Source: Fischerella sp. CENA71
GTDB lineage: Bacteria; Cyanobacteriota; Cyanobacteriia; Cyanobacteriales; Nostocaceae
NCBI GenBank assembly: GCA_024239075.1
Contig: JANBVI010000078.1
Location: 62,001-126,000 of the forward strand
Length of the DNA: 64,000 bases
Reading direction: 5' to 3'
In this document: piece after piece, positions 9,142 to 18,998 of the stretch
How the letters are laid out: every line of letters starts with the position of its first letter
Position numbering within the stretch: position 1 is the first letter of the stretch
The notes under the pieces: generated by a model
Told to the model about the DNA's origin: nothing
The model's input: the letters and a program-made list of their open reading frames with translations, nothing else
The model's database searches: none
Made by a program: the position numbers and the translations under genes

Positions 9142-9148
9142 ATTATTT

Positions 9149-10315
9149 ATGAAAGAAAAATTCAAAATATCAATACTAGTTTGGAATTTATCAACTAACG
9201 ATGGTTATATCCGAGCCTCATTACTACAAAAATCATTAATGCAACTAGGATTTGAAGTAGAAATCTTAGGTTTTTTATTTGGTAAAGAGTTATATGCAGC
9301 TATTCCTGCTGATACTAAAATATATACTTTAGAAGGTAAAAATTATCCAGATTTTATTCAATCAATCGGTCAAATATTAAAACGTATTGATGGAGATATT
9401 ATTTACGCAATTAAGCCTCAACCAGCGAGTTTTGGAATTGCACTTTTAAAAAAATTATATACTCGCCGCCCTGTAATTGTAGATATTGATGATTGGGAAA
9501 TGAGTTGGTACGGTGGCGATGATTGGTGCTATCGTCCCAGCTTCAAACAATTAGCTAGAGATTTAATTAAATCAAATGGTGCTTTAAGATCACCATATCA
9601 TCCTTTGTATTTAAAATGGATGGAAGGTTTGATTAATCAGGCTGATGCTGTAACTGTACATAATCAATTTTTACAGCAACGCTTTGGAGGTGTATTTGTT
9701 CCAAATGGCAAAGATACTTATTTATTTGATCCCTCTCGATATGACATTAATGCTAGTAGAATGCGTTATAGATTATCGGGATATAAAATCTTAATGTTTC
9801 CCGGTGCGCCAAGACCTTATAAAGGTTTAGAAGATATTCTCATAGCACTCGAAAAAATTAATCAGCCAGATTTAAAACTTGTGATTGTCGGTGGTAGTCC
9901 TTACGATGATTATGATCGTCATCTTCAAGAAAAATGGGGAAGTTGGATAATTAAATTACCCAAATTTTCAGCTGATTTAATGCCGGATGTAGTAGCTGCT
10001 GCTCATATTGTTGTTGTTCCGCAAAGAGATACCCCAGAAACTCGCGCTCAATTCCCTCTGAAACTAACAGATGGAATGGCGATGGCTAAACCCGTATTAT
10101 CAACAAAGGTAGGAGATATTCCTGATATCTTAGGGGGTACAGGATATTTAGCAGAACCAGGTTCTCCTGAAGAAATTGCCGAGCAAATTCAACTGATATT
10201 TAAAGATTTAGATACAGCAAATGAACGTGGAAAAAGAGCTAGAGAAAGGTGCATAGAAAAATATAGTCTAGAGGCGATGACATCTAGTTTAAAATCAGTA
10301 ATTACTCGGTTGTAA
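9149..10315 (+). CDS. glycosyltransferase family 4-like (GT-B)
   Basis: 388 residues from the ATG giving MKEKFKISILVWNL, 7 bases after the upstream stop; longer frames would overlap the preceding gene by 150 bases. The GT-B layout is clear. The N-terminal domain has IYAIKPQPASFGIALL and VDIDDWEMSW, and the C-terminal UDP-sugar domain has KILMFPGAPRPYKGLEDIL and LKLVIVGGSPYDDYD. An FPLKLTDGMAMAKPVLSTKVGDIPDIL segment corresponds to the EX7E region, with Lys and Asp in place of the first Glu. It is presumably a retaining glycosyltransferase acting at the cytoplasmic membrane on the same glycan as its neighbours. Confidence 0.85.
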   Translation: MKEKFKISILVWNLSTNDGYIRASLLQKSLMQLGFEVEILGFLFGKELYAAIPADTKIYTLEGKNYPDFIQSIGQILKRIDGDIIYAIKPQPASFGIALLKKLYTRRPVIVDIDDWEMSWYGGDDWCYRPSFKQLARDLIKSNGALRSPYHPLYLKWMEGLINQADAVTVHNQFLQQRFGGVFVPNGKDTYLFDPSRYDINASRMRYRLSGYKILMFPGAPRPYKGLEDILIALEKINQPDLKLVIVGGSPYDDYDRHLQEKWGSWIIKLPKFSADLMPDVVAAAHIVVVPQRDTPETRAQFPLKLTDGMAMAKPVLSTKVGDIPDILGGTGYLAEPGSPEEIAEQIQLIFKDLDTANERGKRARERCIEKYSLEAMTSSLKSVITRL

Positions 10316-10524
10316 GTCTTGATAATATGCATTCTAAGATTTGCTCATGTGCTGAATTAGCAATCCAAAATTTAAAATCTTAAGATTAGATCAATATGCA
10401 ACCGTAAAAACACGTAATACCGACATTATAATTATTTATTTTCTCTACACATCAGTTTTTAGTTATTTCAAACATTTAGCTAATAATCATGTTAAGAATG
10501 AGTATATTTTGATTTCACTTCCCA

Positions 10525-12774
10525 ATGTCTACTCGGAAACTACTAGTCAGATTTGCTAAACCCTATCCAGGTCTAATTTTTTTCACAATAGTATTAGGAT
10601 TTTCTGGAGCTTTATTTAATGGAGTAGGTACAGCTTTAATTGTGCCTGTAATTTTAAAAATTGTGGGACAAGAAGTAGATTTGAGCAGCGCTCCTCCCAT
10701 TCTGAAAGCAATTACATCTCCGTTTGATCATATATCGGATAATAACCGTTTATGGCTAATGTCTGGAGCAATTATATTAATAATTTCTTTAAAAAATATA
10801 GCGAGTTATGCAAGTGCTTTAACATCTAACTATTTATCACGTCGCTTGACTTCTGACATGCGAGAAGCAGGTGTAAAGCTCTTACTAGAAATAGATATAG
10901 ATTATTACGCCAAGATTAAAATTGGCGATTTAATAAATCGATTAGGGGGAGAAATTGGTCGGGCTGCAACTACCATTAGCAATAGCGTTAAATTAGTAAT
11001 TCTAGGAATTACGATCTTCGTTTTTGTCGGTTTACTAATATCGATTTCTTGGCAGTTAACAATAGCTGCTACTATTTTGCTATCTTTTGTGACGTTAATT
11101 AATCAGTATGTAATAGCTCGCTCTCGGACTTTTGGTAAACTGCTGAGTGAAATGTCAAAAGCATATTCAGTTGCAATTTTAGAAATTCTCAGTGGTATCC
11201 GATTAGTCAAAGCAACAGGTAACGAAGAAAGAGAATATCAACGTATTCAAAAATTTATTCGTGAGCGTGAAAAAGCCGATTTCCGCTCTCAAATGAATTC
11301 GGAAGCGATCGCACCTATTAGTGAGGTGATGGGAATTGTTGCTTTATTATTAATAGTCATTTTAAGCCGCACATTTTTTAAAGAAGAAATTACTTCACTT
11401 TCAACAGTCCTACTCACATATTTATTAATTTTACTGAGATTATTACCGTTAATTGCTCAGTTAAATACTCTCCGCAATAGCTTTGCAAATGCAACCACCA
11501 GTGTAGAAGTAACTGCTGACTTTCTGCATCGAGATGATAAGCCTTTAATGGAAAACGGTATTATTATTTATAAAAAGTTAAATAAAAGTATTAATTTTAA
11601 TCATGTTTCTTTTGCTTACCCCGGTCATGAAAAAATGGTACTCAAAGATGTGGTTTTATCTCTACCACGTGGTAAAACTTTAGCTTTGGTGGGTACTTCT
11701 GGCGCAGGGAAATCAACGATCGCAGACCTTTTACCAAGATTTTATGACCCAATTTCCGGTTCTATTACCATTGATGGAATTGACATACAGGAGTTTGAAA
11801 TTACATCTCTACGCAAAGGGATGGGAATTGTTAGTCAAGACACGTTTTTATTTAATGATTCGGTGCGAAACAACATTGCTTACGGACGTAGTGATGCTAC
11901 CGATGATGAAATTATTACTGCAACTCAGAAGGCTAATGCTTACGAATTTATCAGTAAATTACCTCAGGGATTTGATACATTGATTGGCGATCGCGGCGTC
12001 ATGTTATCAGGTGGACAAAAACAGCGTCTGGCAATCGCACGTGCTTTGTTACAAAATCCAGACATACTCATATTAGATGAAGCTACCAGCGCCTTAGATA
12101 CAGTTTCTGAACGTTTAGTACAAGAAGCGATAGATGATCTTAGCCGCGATCGCACCACCTTGGTAATTGCACACCGCTTGTCTACTGTGCAGAAAGCTGA
12201 TCAAATCGCCGTCTTAGATCAAGGACGTGTCGTAGAGCTGGGAACTCATGAAGAACTCTTGCAAAAAAAAGGTCATTATTCCCGCTTGTACTTAATGCAA
12301 TTTGGCGAACAGCAAGAACCCACCAGCAAATATCAAGAAGGTTTAATTCGGATTTCTCACGAATTTCGCACACGCTTAAACTCAATGATTGGCTTGTTAC
12401 TATTATTAGTTGATAACTTAGCAGACAATCCTCAAGAAAGACAGGAATTAATAGCAGACGCTTACAAATCTGCTTTGAAAATTCTCAACATTGTTGATGT
12501 TGTTGAGGATGTCGTGAACATAGAAACAACATTGCAAAATTTATCTATTAACCAAGCAAATCAGGACATCCATTTTCAAGACTCAAACTTAATTAATACC
12601 GCAAAAAAGTTTCACATAGATATTAACGAAATAATTAATTATTTACGATTATTGGTCGATAATTTAATAGATGATCCTCAGCAAGAAAATGAATTTATTC
12701 AACAGGCGCTGCAATCTGCTATCCGGTTACTCAATTATTTAGAAACTTTTGAAGATAGTATTAAATTGAATTGA
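10525..12774 (+). CDS. ABC exporter with C-terminal HisKA-like double extension
   Basis: 749 residues. Residues about 1-330 are a six-helix exporter membrane domain, and about 350-590 the ATPase. The ATPase has Walker A GTSGAGKST, a Q-loop (GIVSQDTFLFNDS), the signature LSGGQKQRLAIARALLQ, Walker B ILILDEATSAL and the H-loop VIAHRLSTV. It resembles half-size MsbA/HetC-like lipid or glycan exporters that act as homodimers. From about residue 605 an unusual tail begins. RISHEFRTRLNSMIGLLLLL looks like a histidine kinase dimerisation (HisKA) helix with His612, and about residues 693-745 look like a second, degenerate copy without the His. No kinase ATP-binding domain follows. Context suggests export of a glycan or glycolipid made by flanking transferases. 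Confidence 0.88.
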   Translation: MSTRKLLVRFAKPYPGLIFFTIVLGFSGALFNGVGTALIVPVILKIVGQEVDLSSAPPILKAITSPFDHISDNNRLWLMSGAIILIISLKNIASYASALTSNYLSRRLTSDMREAGVKLLLEIDIDYYAKIKIGDLINRLGGEIGRAATTISNSVKLVILGITIFVFVGLLISISWQLTIAATILLSFVTLINQYVIARSRTFGKLLSEMSKAYSVAILEILSGIRLVKATGNEEREYQRIQKFIREREKADFRSQMNSEAIAPISEVMGIVALLLIVILSRTFFKEEITSLSTVLLTYLLILLRLLPLIAQLNTLRNSFANATTSVEVTADFLHRDDKPLMENGIIIYKKLNKSINFNHVSFAYPGHEKMVLKDVVLSLPRGKTLALVGTSGAGKSTIADLLPRFYDPISGSITIDGIDIQEFEITSLRKGMGIVSQDTFLFNDSVRNNIAYGRSDATDDEIITATQKANAYEFISKLPQGFDTLIGDRGVMLSGGQKQRLAIARALLQNPDILILDEATSALDTVSERLVQEAIDDLSRDRTTLVIAHRLSTVQKADQIAVLDQGRVVELGTHEELLQKKGHYSRLYLMQFGEQQEPTSKYQEGLIRISHEFRTRLNSMIGLLLLLVDNLADNPQERQELIADAYKSALKILNIVDVVEDVVNIETTLQNLSINQANQDIHFQDSNLINTAKKFHIDINEIINYLRLLVDNLIDDPQQENEFIQQALQSAIRLLNYLETFEDSIKLN

Positions 12775-12776
12775 AC

Positions 12777-13988
12777 ATGAAAACTTTTCTTACTCAAAAA
12801 CACTACGTCTTTTTTTTGATAGATGAAATACCAAAACCAGGAGCGAGTTTAGTTCAGTCTACCAATGCAGCTAATGGAGCAGCTAATTTAGGTTATTCAA
12901 CTGTTTTAACTTATCCCTCGAAAGGATTATCTGCACTTAATCCTTTAAATTTAATTCGTCCTTTTCAACCAAGAAAAGTATCAGCAGAACTTGTGAAATA
13001 CTACAATCTGCAAGACAAATTAAAAATCGCACCTTTGCCAATGCCTTGGCCTGTTGATCATATTAAAGGAAAATTGACTAATTCTAATACCATCGCCACA
13101 AAGTATTATTTACCATTTCATATTCTTTCTCAAACCAAACTTGTTCATAGTCGCAACTGGAATTTTATCAAAGCTGCTATCAAAAATGGTGTTCCCGCAA
13201 TTTATGAACATCATCACCACGATGATAAAAAATTTGAGCCAGAAATTGTAAATCATCCCTTATTTCAAGTAGCTGTTACAGTTACCGATACTGTTAGAGA
13301 TGGGATGATTGCCAAAGGAATGCCATCAGAAAAAGTGATGAAATTGCATAATGGCTACAATCGCTTTTTTATGGAAAGACAACCAGAAAAAGCTAGACAA
13401 TGGCGACAAAAGCTACTTAAAAATGGACGCCAACAACTAGTAATTTATTCAGGAGCATTAAGACAATTTAAAGGAATTGATATTTTAATTGAGGTTGCTA
13501 AACAATTAACAAATGTCGAATTCATTTGTGCAGGTGGCGATGAAAAAGAAGTTGCTTACTATCAGCAATTAGCGCAACACAAACAGGTAGATAACATCAG
13601 CTTTTTAGGTTATATCTTGCACGAAGATTTAGCATCTTTATTACAAGCAGCTGATGTTTTAGCTCATCCTCACTGTTCTGGTCCGGCTGCAACTTTTACA
13701 TCACCGATGAAGTTATTTGATTACTTAGCCTCTGGTAATCCGATAGTCGCAACAGAAATCCCTTCATTAATGGAGTTTAAAAATACTAACGCGATCGCTG
13801 CTTGGTGTGAACCAGATAATCCCAGCAAATTTGCCGAAGCATTAAAGCAAGTATTAGAAAACTATCCTCGGAAATTAGAAGGATATCCAGAAATTCTGGA
13901 GTTTGTCAAACAATTTTCTTGGGAAAATCGCGCCGCCAAAATTCTCAGTTATGTTGATGAATCTTTACGTCCTGAATTAATCATATAA
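12777..13988 (+). CDS. glycosyltransferase family 4-like (GT-B)
   Basis: 403 residues starting at the ATG two bases after the ABC transporter stop; an upstream TTG at 12771 would overlap that stop and is less likely. The C-terminal GT-B domain shows RQLVIYSGALRQFKGIDILIEVAKQL, VEFICAGGDEKEV, VDNISFLGYILHEDLASLLQAADVLAHPH (each a known GT4 block) and SPMKLFDYLASGNPIVATEIPSLMEF with the EX7E-like segment. The N-terminal domain has SLVQSTNAANGAANLGY, an acceptor-side glycine-rich loop. Tight coupling to the exporter gene suggests translation from the same message and action on the same glycan. Confidence 0.87.
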   Translation: MKTFLTQKHYVFFLIDEIPKPGASLVQSTNAANGAANLGYSTVLTYPSKGLSALNPLNLIRPFQPRKVSAELVKYYNLQDKLKIAPLPMPWPVDHIKGKLTNSNTIATKYYLPFHILSQTKLVHSRNWNFIKAAIKNGVPAIYEHHHHDDKKFEPEIVNHPLFQVAVTVTDTVRDGMIAKGMPSEKVMKLHNGYNRFFMERQPEKARQWRQKLLKNGRQQLVIYSGALRQFKGIDILIEVAKQLTNVEFICAGGDEKEVAYYQQLAQHKQVDNISFLGYILHEDLASLLQAADVLAHPHCSGPAATFTSPMKLFDYLASGNPIVATEIPSLMEFKNTNAIAAWCEPDNPSKFAEALKQVLENYPRKLEGYPEILEFVKQFSWENRAAKILSYVDESLRPELII

Positions 13989-14018
13989 GGCTTACACCCC
14001 TACTAACAACTAACCATT

Positions 14019-14969
14019 ATGAAAACAATTGGCATGATTAGCAGCTATCACGCATTAGAAAAACAAGCCGATTGGCTATGGCAACAAACACCCCAACCGT
14101 TTGGTGTTTGGAAAAATATACAAATGCGATCGCTAGCGTCTAAGCCAGATTTTTTACTAATGTATCAGTTTAATTTTCCTAAACCTAATCATAAAAAATC
14201 TTGGTTAGATAACTTTCGTAAACCACAAAATTCTCAAATTAAGATTGAAAGTTTCCTACGTAATGTTCCCAAAGATAAAATTATTTATTTACTACGTGAA
14301 CCACCTCTAGATGAAGTTGTCGAAAAACATAAACTAGCTTATAAAGAAGCTCAAAAGTATTGTGGTTATGTGTCGGGACCTGATGATTTTGCTCCAACTC
14401 CTGACTATATGCCTGCAATTTGGTATCATGCCAATTCTTTTCGAGATTTGAATGAAATGCCACCGCCAGCAAAGACTTCCAATTGTAGTTGGATTACTTC
14501 TGGAATTAACCGCACTGCTAACCATCGTCAGCGTTTAGATTTTTTAAAGTCTTTACAAAATAGTGGAATTATAGTTGATTTCTACGGACGAGATTTACCA
14601 AATTGGGTAAAATCTTCAGGTGAACTAAGTAACAAATGGTATGGCATGGCTCCGTACTATTACAATCTGGCAATTGAAAATTATAGCGGCAATAATTGGT
14701 ATGTCAGTGAAAAATTATGGGATGCACTTTTAGCATGGTGTTTACCAATTTACTATGGAGGTTCAGCAGCTGATAAGTTATTACCACCTGGCAGTTTTTT
14801 GCGCTTACCTAGTTTAGATGAAAAAGGTATTGCATATATACAAGAGGTTATTGCTTCCCCTGATGCTTGGTATATCCAAAAGGAAGCAATAGCAGAAGCT
14901 AGACAAGTTATTCTCCACAAACTAAATTTGCTCAATTGGGTATCAGATTTTGTTATCAAATTTTCGTAG
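14019..14969 (+). CDS. glycosyltransferase family 10-like (fucosyltransferase type)
   Basis: 316 residues. The diagnostic region is NYSGNNWYVSEKLWDALLAW followed by CLPIYYGG, which matches the conserved donor-binding block of alpha-1,3-fucosyltransferases (YxTEKlwdal..G.vPiYyG). The preceding part, DFLKSLQNSGIIVDFYGRDLP, is the R.efv..L..y..VdvyG region of the family. A fucose-like donor (GDP-fucose) is inferred from family knowledge only. The protein lacks a signal or membrane segment, so it acts in the cytoplasm. It starts 30 bases after the previous stop, on the same strand. Confidence 0.75.
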   Translation: MKTIGMISSYHALEKQADWLWQQTPQPFGVWKNIQMRSLASKPDFLLMYQFNFPKPNHKKSWLDNFRKPQNSQIKIESFLRNVPKDKIIYLLREPPLDEVVEKHKLAYKEAQKYCGYVSGPDDFAPTPDYMPAIWYHANSFRDLNEMPPPAKTSNCSWITSGINRTANHRQRLDFLKSLQNSGIIVDFYGRDLPNWVKSSGELSNKWYGMAPYYYNLAIENYSGNNWYVSEKLWDALLAWCLPIYYGGSAADKLLPPGSFLRLPSLDEKGIAYIQEVIASPDAWYIQKEAIAEARQVILHKLNLLNWVSDFVIKFS

Positions 14970-14990
14970 AATTCAGACTTGAGAAAATTT

Positions 14991-15992
14991 ATGAATGGTA
15001 TTTGTACTCTCGCTAATGATCGGGTTTACGATCAACTTATTGCCCTTCTTAATAGTATTGAAGCAATCTATGGGCAACAAATTTCAGTCTGTGTCTATCC
15101 TTATGACGACAATACAGAGCAAATTGCTGCTGAAATTGCTTGCCGCCCAAATGTGCAACTTTATAATAATCAATATTCTATTCAAAAATGGGATGAATTT
15201 GTCTATAATATCTGGGATGCTCATCCAACCGCCAAAAAAAATTGGTGGGAAGTAAGTGGTGACAAATATTATAGAGTCGGCACTCATAGACGTTTCTGTG
15301 CTTTTGATGGCCCTTTTAATCATTTTGTGTATATGGATGCTGACACTTTATTGATGAGTCAGCTAGATAAAATTTTTGCTCAGTTAAATCAAAGTGATTG
15401 GGTAGTATACGACTTCCAGTACAAAGATTTATCTCATGTATATAATGTTTCATCAGCTAAATTAAGAGAAATATTTACACCTGAACAGCTGCAAACAAAA
15501 ATATTTTGTTCAGGATTTTATGCATCTAAAAAAAACATATTTGATTCACAAAGGCAGGAATACTTCCTAGAGAAGCTACGACAAGGAGAAGTAGCAATCC
15601 TTTATGATATGGCTCCTGATCAGACAATTCTCAACTACATGGTAATGCGATCTGGAATTTATATTTATAATTTTGCCCATCACTTACCAGAAAATGAAAT
15701 AAGCGGCTGTTGTGTAACATCGCCTCATTTTGAGGAAAAAAATCATGTTTTGTACGATCACAATACTCGCCTAACTTATTTACACTATATTGGTTTATCT
15801 TCCAAAATTTTTAATCGAGTTTGTAATGGTGAAAACATTGATTTTCCCTATCGCGATTTGTTTTTACACTATCGCTATTTGCATCAGCCAGAACAGCAAC
15901 CAAAGTTTACAAATCCAGCGAAAGCTTACAACACATCACCAAGTTTAACGACACGGATTTTGAGAAAATTGGGCATAAAAGTTGAGGTGTAA
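14991..15992 (+). CDS. GT-A glycosyltransferase-like protein, first of a paralogous pair
   Basis: 333 residues from the ATG giving MNGICTLANDRVYDQLIALL. An upstream TTG is possible, but this start aligns with the next gene's MNRGIYIIANDKVTDHAIAL. The GT-A hallmarks are the N-terminal strand-helix, FDGPFNHFVYMDADTLL with DAD at 116-118, and a GFYASKKNIF segment followed by MAPDQTILNYM. It resembles a cyanobacterial family I recall as Npun_R2821/Npun_R2823. No enzymatic activity has been assigned there to my knowledge. Probably transfers a sugar in the same glycan pathway. Confidence 0.7.
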   Translation: MNGICTLANDRVYDQLIALLNSIEAIYGQQISVCVYPYDDNTEQIAAEIACRPNVQLYNNQYSIQKWDEFVYNIWDAHPTAKKNWWEVSGDKYYRVGTHRRFCAFDGPFNHFVYMDADTLLMSQLDKIFAQLNQSDWVVYDFQYKDLSHVYNVSSAKLREIFTPEQLQTKIFCSGFYASKKNIFDSQRQEYFLEKLRQGEVAILYDMAPDQTILNYMVMRSGIYIYNFAHHLPENEISGCCVTSPHFEEKNHVLYDHNTRLTYLHYIGLSSKIFNRVCNGENIDFPYRDLFLHYRYLHQPEQQPKFTNPAKAYNTSPSLTTRILRKLGIKVEV

Positions 15993-15996
15993 TCTT

Positions 15997-16929
15997 ATGA
16001 ATCGGGGAATTTATATTATTGCCAACGATAAGGTAACTGATCATGCGATCGCACTCCTCAATAGCATCAGATTGTATGACCAAGAAACGCCTATTGTCAT
16101 GATTCCTTATGATAACAATTATCACAACATTGCTAATATTCTCAGCAAAAATTACCAAGTCGGAATCTATGAAGATTTAGAGTTTATTGACCGACTATCT
16201 CAGAAATTACATGAAAGTTTCGGTGGTAAATTCTTCGCACGACCAAATCAATTTCGCAAACAAGCCTGTTGGTTTGGTCCTTTTGATCAATTTTTGTACA
16301 TTGACACAGATATTGTTGTCTTTGAAAAAATTATCGATAATCTCAATTATCTCAATCAAGTAGATTTTGTCTGTTGTGATTATCAACATTTGGGCGGAAT
16401 TCAAAATGTCTTTACACCTAAAGTCTTAGAAGAAAAAATATTTACAGAAAATCAACTCCAAGATATTTTTAATGGTGGTTTCTGGGGTGCTAATAAAAAC
16501 CTGATTTCGGAACAAGATTTGTATGAAACCTTTGCTGAATGTGCTGCTCATCCTGAATACTTTGATTTTTCTCAAAAAACATCCGACCAACCAATTATCA
16601 ACTATATGCTTCTCAAACGCATTCCTCGTCGTTTTAATATAGTCCGTCGTGAGGGGAAAGCAGCAGGAAACTGGGCGGGAACTCCGAATTTTCAAACTCA
16701 GGGTCATGTACTATTTGATCCCGCAGTAAATCAACCCTTACAATATTTACATTGGGCAGGTATTCGCATTCAACCAGGTTGCCCTTATTGGAAAATTTGG
16801 GAACATTATCGTAATCTCAATTCAGCTTTACCACCAGCAGATATCCCCGCACCTGTTAATAAAAATCAGTGGGAAACTAGATTGGAGAATTTGAAAAAGC
16901 AACTGCGACAACTGAAGGCTAATTTATAA
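15997..16929 (+). CDS. GT-A glycosyltransferase-like protein, second of a paralogous pair
   Basis: 310 residues from the ATG 4 bases after the previous stop; a TTG at 15982 would overlap that gene. It is clearly paralogous to its upstream neighbour. The shared features are IIANDKVTDHAIALLNSI, WFGPFDQFLYIDTDIVV (DTD at 103-105), GGFWGANKNLI and SDQPIINYMLLKR. The C terminus adds a basic helical tail (WETRLENLKKQLRQLKANL) that may form a coiled coil. It is the last gene of the glycan cluster and converges with cobK. Donor and acceptor unknown. Confidence 0.7.
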   Translation: MNRGIYIIANDKVTDHAIALLNSIRLYDQETPIVMIPYDNNYHNIANILSKNYQVGIYEDLEFIDRLSQKLHESFGGKFFARPNQFRKQACWFGPFDQFLYIDTDIVVFEKIIDNLNYLNQVDFVCCDYQHLGGIQNVFTPKVLEEKIFTENQLQDIFNGGFWGANKNLISEQDLYETFAECAAHPEYFDFSQKTSDQPIINYMLLKRIPRRFNIVRREGKAAGNWAGTPNFQTQGHVLFDPAVNQPLQYLHWAGIRIQPGCPYWKIWEHYRNLNSALPPADIPAPVNKNQWETRLENLKKQLRQLKANL

Positions 16930-16987
16930 CAGGAAATAATAGATTACGCAAGAAATAGTGTTTTTCCCGAACACAGATTTTCTGTTA

Positions 16988-17737
16988 TCACATTTGATTA
17001 ATTAACCACTGCATTGCACTTTCCACATCGCTGACTTTCTCTACTGGTGGAGTCGGTGGACGCTTCACCATCACCACCTTAACCCCCACCTCCCGCGCCG
17101 CAATTATCTTGGCATAAGTTGCATCACCACCACTATTCTTGCTTACCAAAGTATCAATCTGATGTTCGATTAACAGTCGGCGTTCGTTATCTAGAAAAAA
17201 AGGGCCGCGATCGCACAATATCATCCCTGGTGGAACCAATGCATCAGCCGCAGGTGGATCAATCAATCGCATCAAAAACCAAATACTATCTAATCTGGCG
17301 AAAGGTGCAAGTTGCTGTTTACCGATAGTCAAAAATACCCGTTTGGCAAATTCCGGTAACACACTCGCAGCAGTTTCCACACTATCAACCTCTATCCACT
17401 CATCCCCAGGAACTTGTAGCCATGCAGGACGAATAAACAGCAAATGAGGGATACTACAACTTGCAGCAGCACTAGCCGCATTCCAAGATATTTGAGCTGC
17501 AAACGGATGAGTCGCATCAATTAGCAAATCTATTTTTGCCTCACGCAGATATTCAACCAAACCAACTTCCCCACCAAAACCACCAATCCGCACCATTCCT
17601 ATAGGTGCTTGCGGATTACGAGTACGACCTGCTAAAGATGTAATCACCTCTATTTGCTCAATCACCGCAGCTTTAGCCGCTAACTCAGCAGCATCACCCG
17701 TTCCACCAAGAATCAGAAGACGTTTCACATTTGTCAT
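16988..17737 (-). CDS. cobK: precorrin-6A reductase (cobalt-precorrin-6A reductase)
   Basis: 249 residues starting MTNVKRLLILGGTGDAAELA, the usual CobK/CbiJ N terminus with a GGTGDA nucleotide loop. Further family blocks are IDLLIDATHPFAAQIS, VFLTIGKQQLAPFA, ILCDRGPF and LVSKNSGGDATYAKI. The enzyme uses NADPH to reduce the corrin ring precursor in cobalamin synthesis. It lies directly downstream of cbiD, 52 bases away on the same strand, and the two probably form an operon. No cobalamin riboswitch was recognised upstream. Confidence 0.93.
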   Translation of the reverse strand: MTNVKRLLILGGTGDAAELAAKAAVIEQIEVITSLAGRTRNPQAPIGMVRIGGFGGEVGLVEYLREAKIDLLIDATHPFAAQISWNAASAAASCSIPHLLFIRPAWLQVPGDEWIEVDSVETAASVLPEFAKRVFLTIGKQQLAPFARLDSIWFLMRLIDPPAADALVPPGMILCDRGPFFLDNERRLLIEHQIDTLVSKNSGGDATYAKIIAAREVGVKVVMVKRPPTPPVEKVSDVESAMQWLINQM

Positions 17738-17789
17738 TGGTCATTGGTCATTTGTTATTAGTTATTCTCCCCATCTCCCTTCCCAATTT

Positions 17790-18881
17790 TTAATTTTTAA
17801 TTGTTTGTACCCTCTCCAGCAATTCGGTTGCTTGTGAATCTTGACTAATAATTTCACCTTTACGATCAAACAATACAGTACCAACTTTCAAGCTGACATT
17901 TGCATATTTCTGCACATAAGCTGTGGCTTTCTGACTAATTTTTTCAGCCAGTTTCCCAAATACTAATTCTGACAATCCTAGTTCGATTAATTTTTTGTGT
18001 GCTGCATCAGCGGTTTTGGCTTCTAAAACTGCGCTTACAGCCTGTAAATCACCACCAACGGCTACTACCGCAGCGCTAATTATTTCTAATTTGGCATCTG
18101 CTAAATGACTGGAAGTATTGAAAATACCCCCTGCTAGCTTAATTAGTTTACCTTGATATCCCAACAACAAAACAGAATTTGCATGGTAGAGTCCAGCTTC
18201 TACAAGCATCGCACCAATCCAGTTACCAGTTTGTGCGATCGCTGACTCTGGTATACCTAAACGTTGAGCAACTTGCATACCATTGCTACCTATACAAAAT
18301 ACTAAGTCAGTACAATCCCTGACTTTAGATTGTAATGATTGGCGAAATTCTTCTAGATGATCAGCCGCAGACAACGGTTGAGAAATACCACTAGTTCCTA
18401 ATAATGACAGTCCCTCTAAAATCCCAAAAGCTTCATTAGAAGTGCGTTGTGCTAATTGGCGACCTTCGGGAAGAATAATCGATACTGTTAATGTTTGCTC
18501 TGGAGGAATCAGGGGTAGTAAATTTGCATCAAATAAACGACGAGCATAGCTATAAATTGCTGCTTCCCCAGCAGCTGTTTTTCCCAAACCTTCACCAGCT
18601 TCTAAAATCAAAGCTTGAGATTGTCGTTGTGACAATCTCACCCAAGCCCAAATAGGTGTATTTCTAGTCAAATCTAAATTATCACCAGGGTCACTAAGGG
18701 TAATAGCTAGGGCGCTGTGCGGTTCTAGCATTGCTACCTGAGAAATGGGAATTTCTGCTTTTCCGGGTAGCAGGTCAATGTCAACGGATACCTGTGAGTA
18801 TATCTTGGTACTTAAATGTAACAAAGCAGCCTTAGCCGCAGCTACTGCAAATACTGGTAGAGTGTAACCTGTACGAGCCAT
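17790..18881 (-). CDS. cbiD: cobalt-precorrin-5B C(1)-methyltransferase
   Basis: 363 residues beginning MARTGYTLPVFAVAAAKAAL, the start of the CbiD family, and close to the usual length of 360-380. CbiD methylates C-1 of the corrin ring in the anaerobic-type cobalamin route. Conserved family stretches include EGLGKTAAGEAAIYSYA, LLGTSGISQPLSA, LVFCIGSNGMQVAQ and VLLLGYQGKLIKLAGGIFNTSSHLADA. Adjacent cobK and the more distant cobH at 30.8 kb belong to the same pathway; other cob genes are not in this window. Confidence 0.95.
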   Translation of the reverse strand: MARTGYTLPVFAVAAAKAALLHLSTKIYSQVSVDIDLLPGKAEIPISQVAMLEPHSALAITLSDPGDNLDLTRNTPIWAWVRLSQRQSQALILEAGEGLGKTAAGEAAIYSYARRLFDANLLPLIPPEQTLTVSIILPEGRQLAQRTSNEAFGILEGLSLLGTSGISQPLSAADHLEEFRQSLQSKVRDCTDLVFCIGSNGMQVAQRLGIPESAIAQTGNWIGAMLVEAGLYHANSVLLLGYQGKLIKLAGGIFNTSSHLADAKLEIISAAVVAVGGDLQAVSAVLEAKTADAAHKKLIELGLSELVFGKLAEKISQKATAYVQKYANVSLKVGTVLFDRKGEIISQDSQATELLERVQTIKN

Positions 18882-18998
18882 AGGTAGAAAGTTTAGATTT
18901 ACGTGACCGATATTTCTTTGATGTTACAAGCCCCCAGAGAGAATATACCGCGCACTCTATAGATAAGCGATCGCTTTTTAGCCAATACTACAACTCCC

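Noticed and set aside
8990-9148. Longer N terminus for the second glycosyltransferase
   Set aside because: It would overlap the preceding gene by 150 bases and shows no family similarity; the ATG at 9149 begins the conserved KISILVWNL strand.
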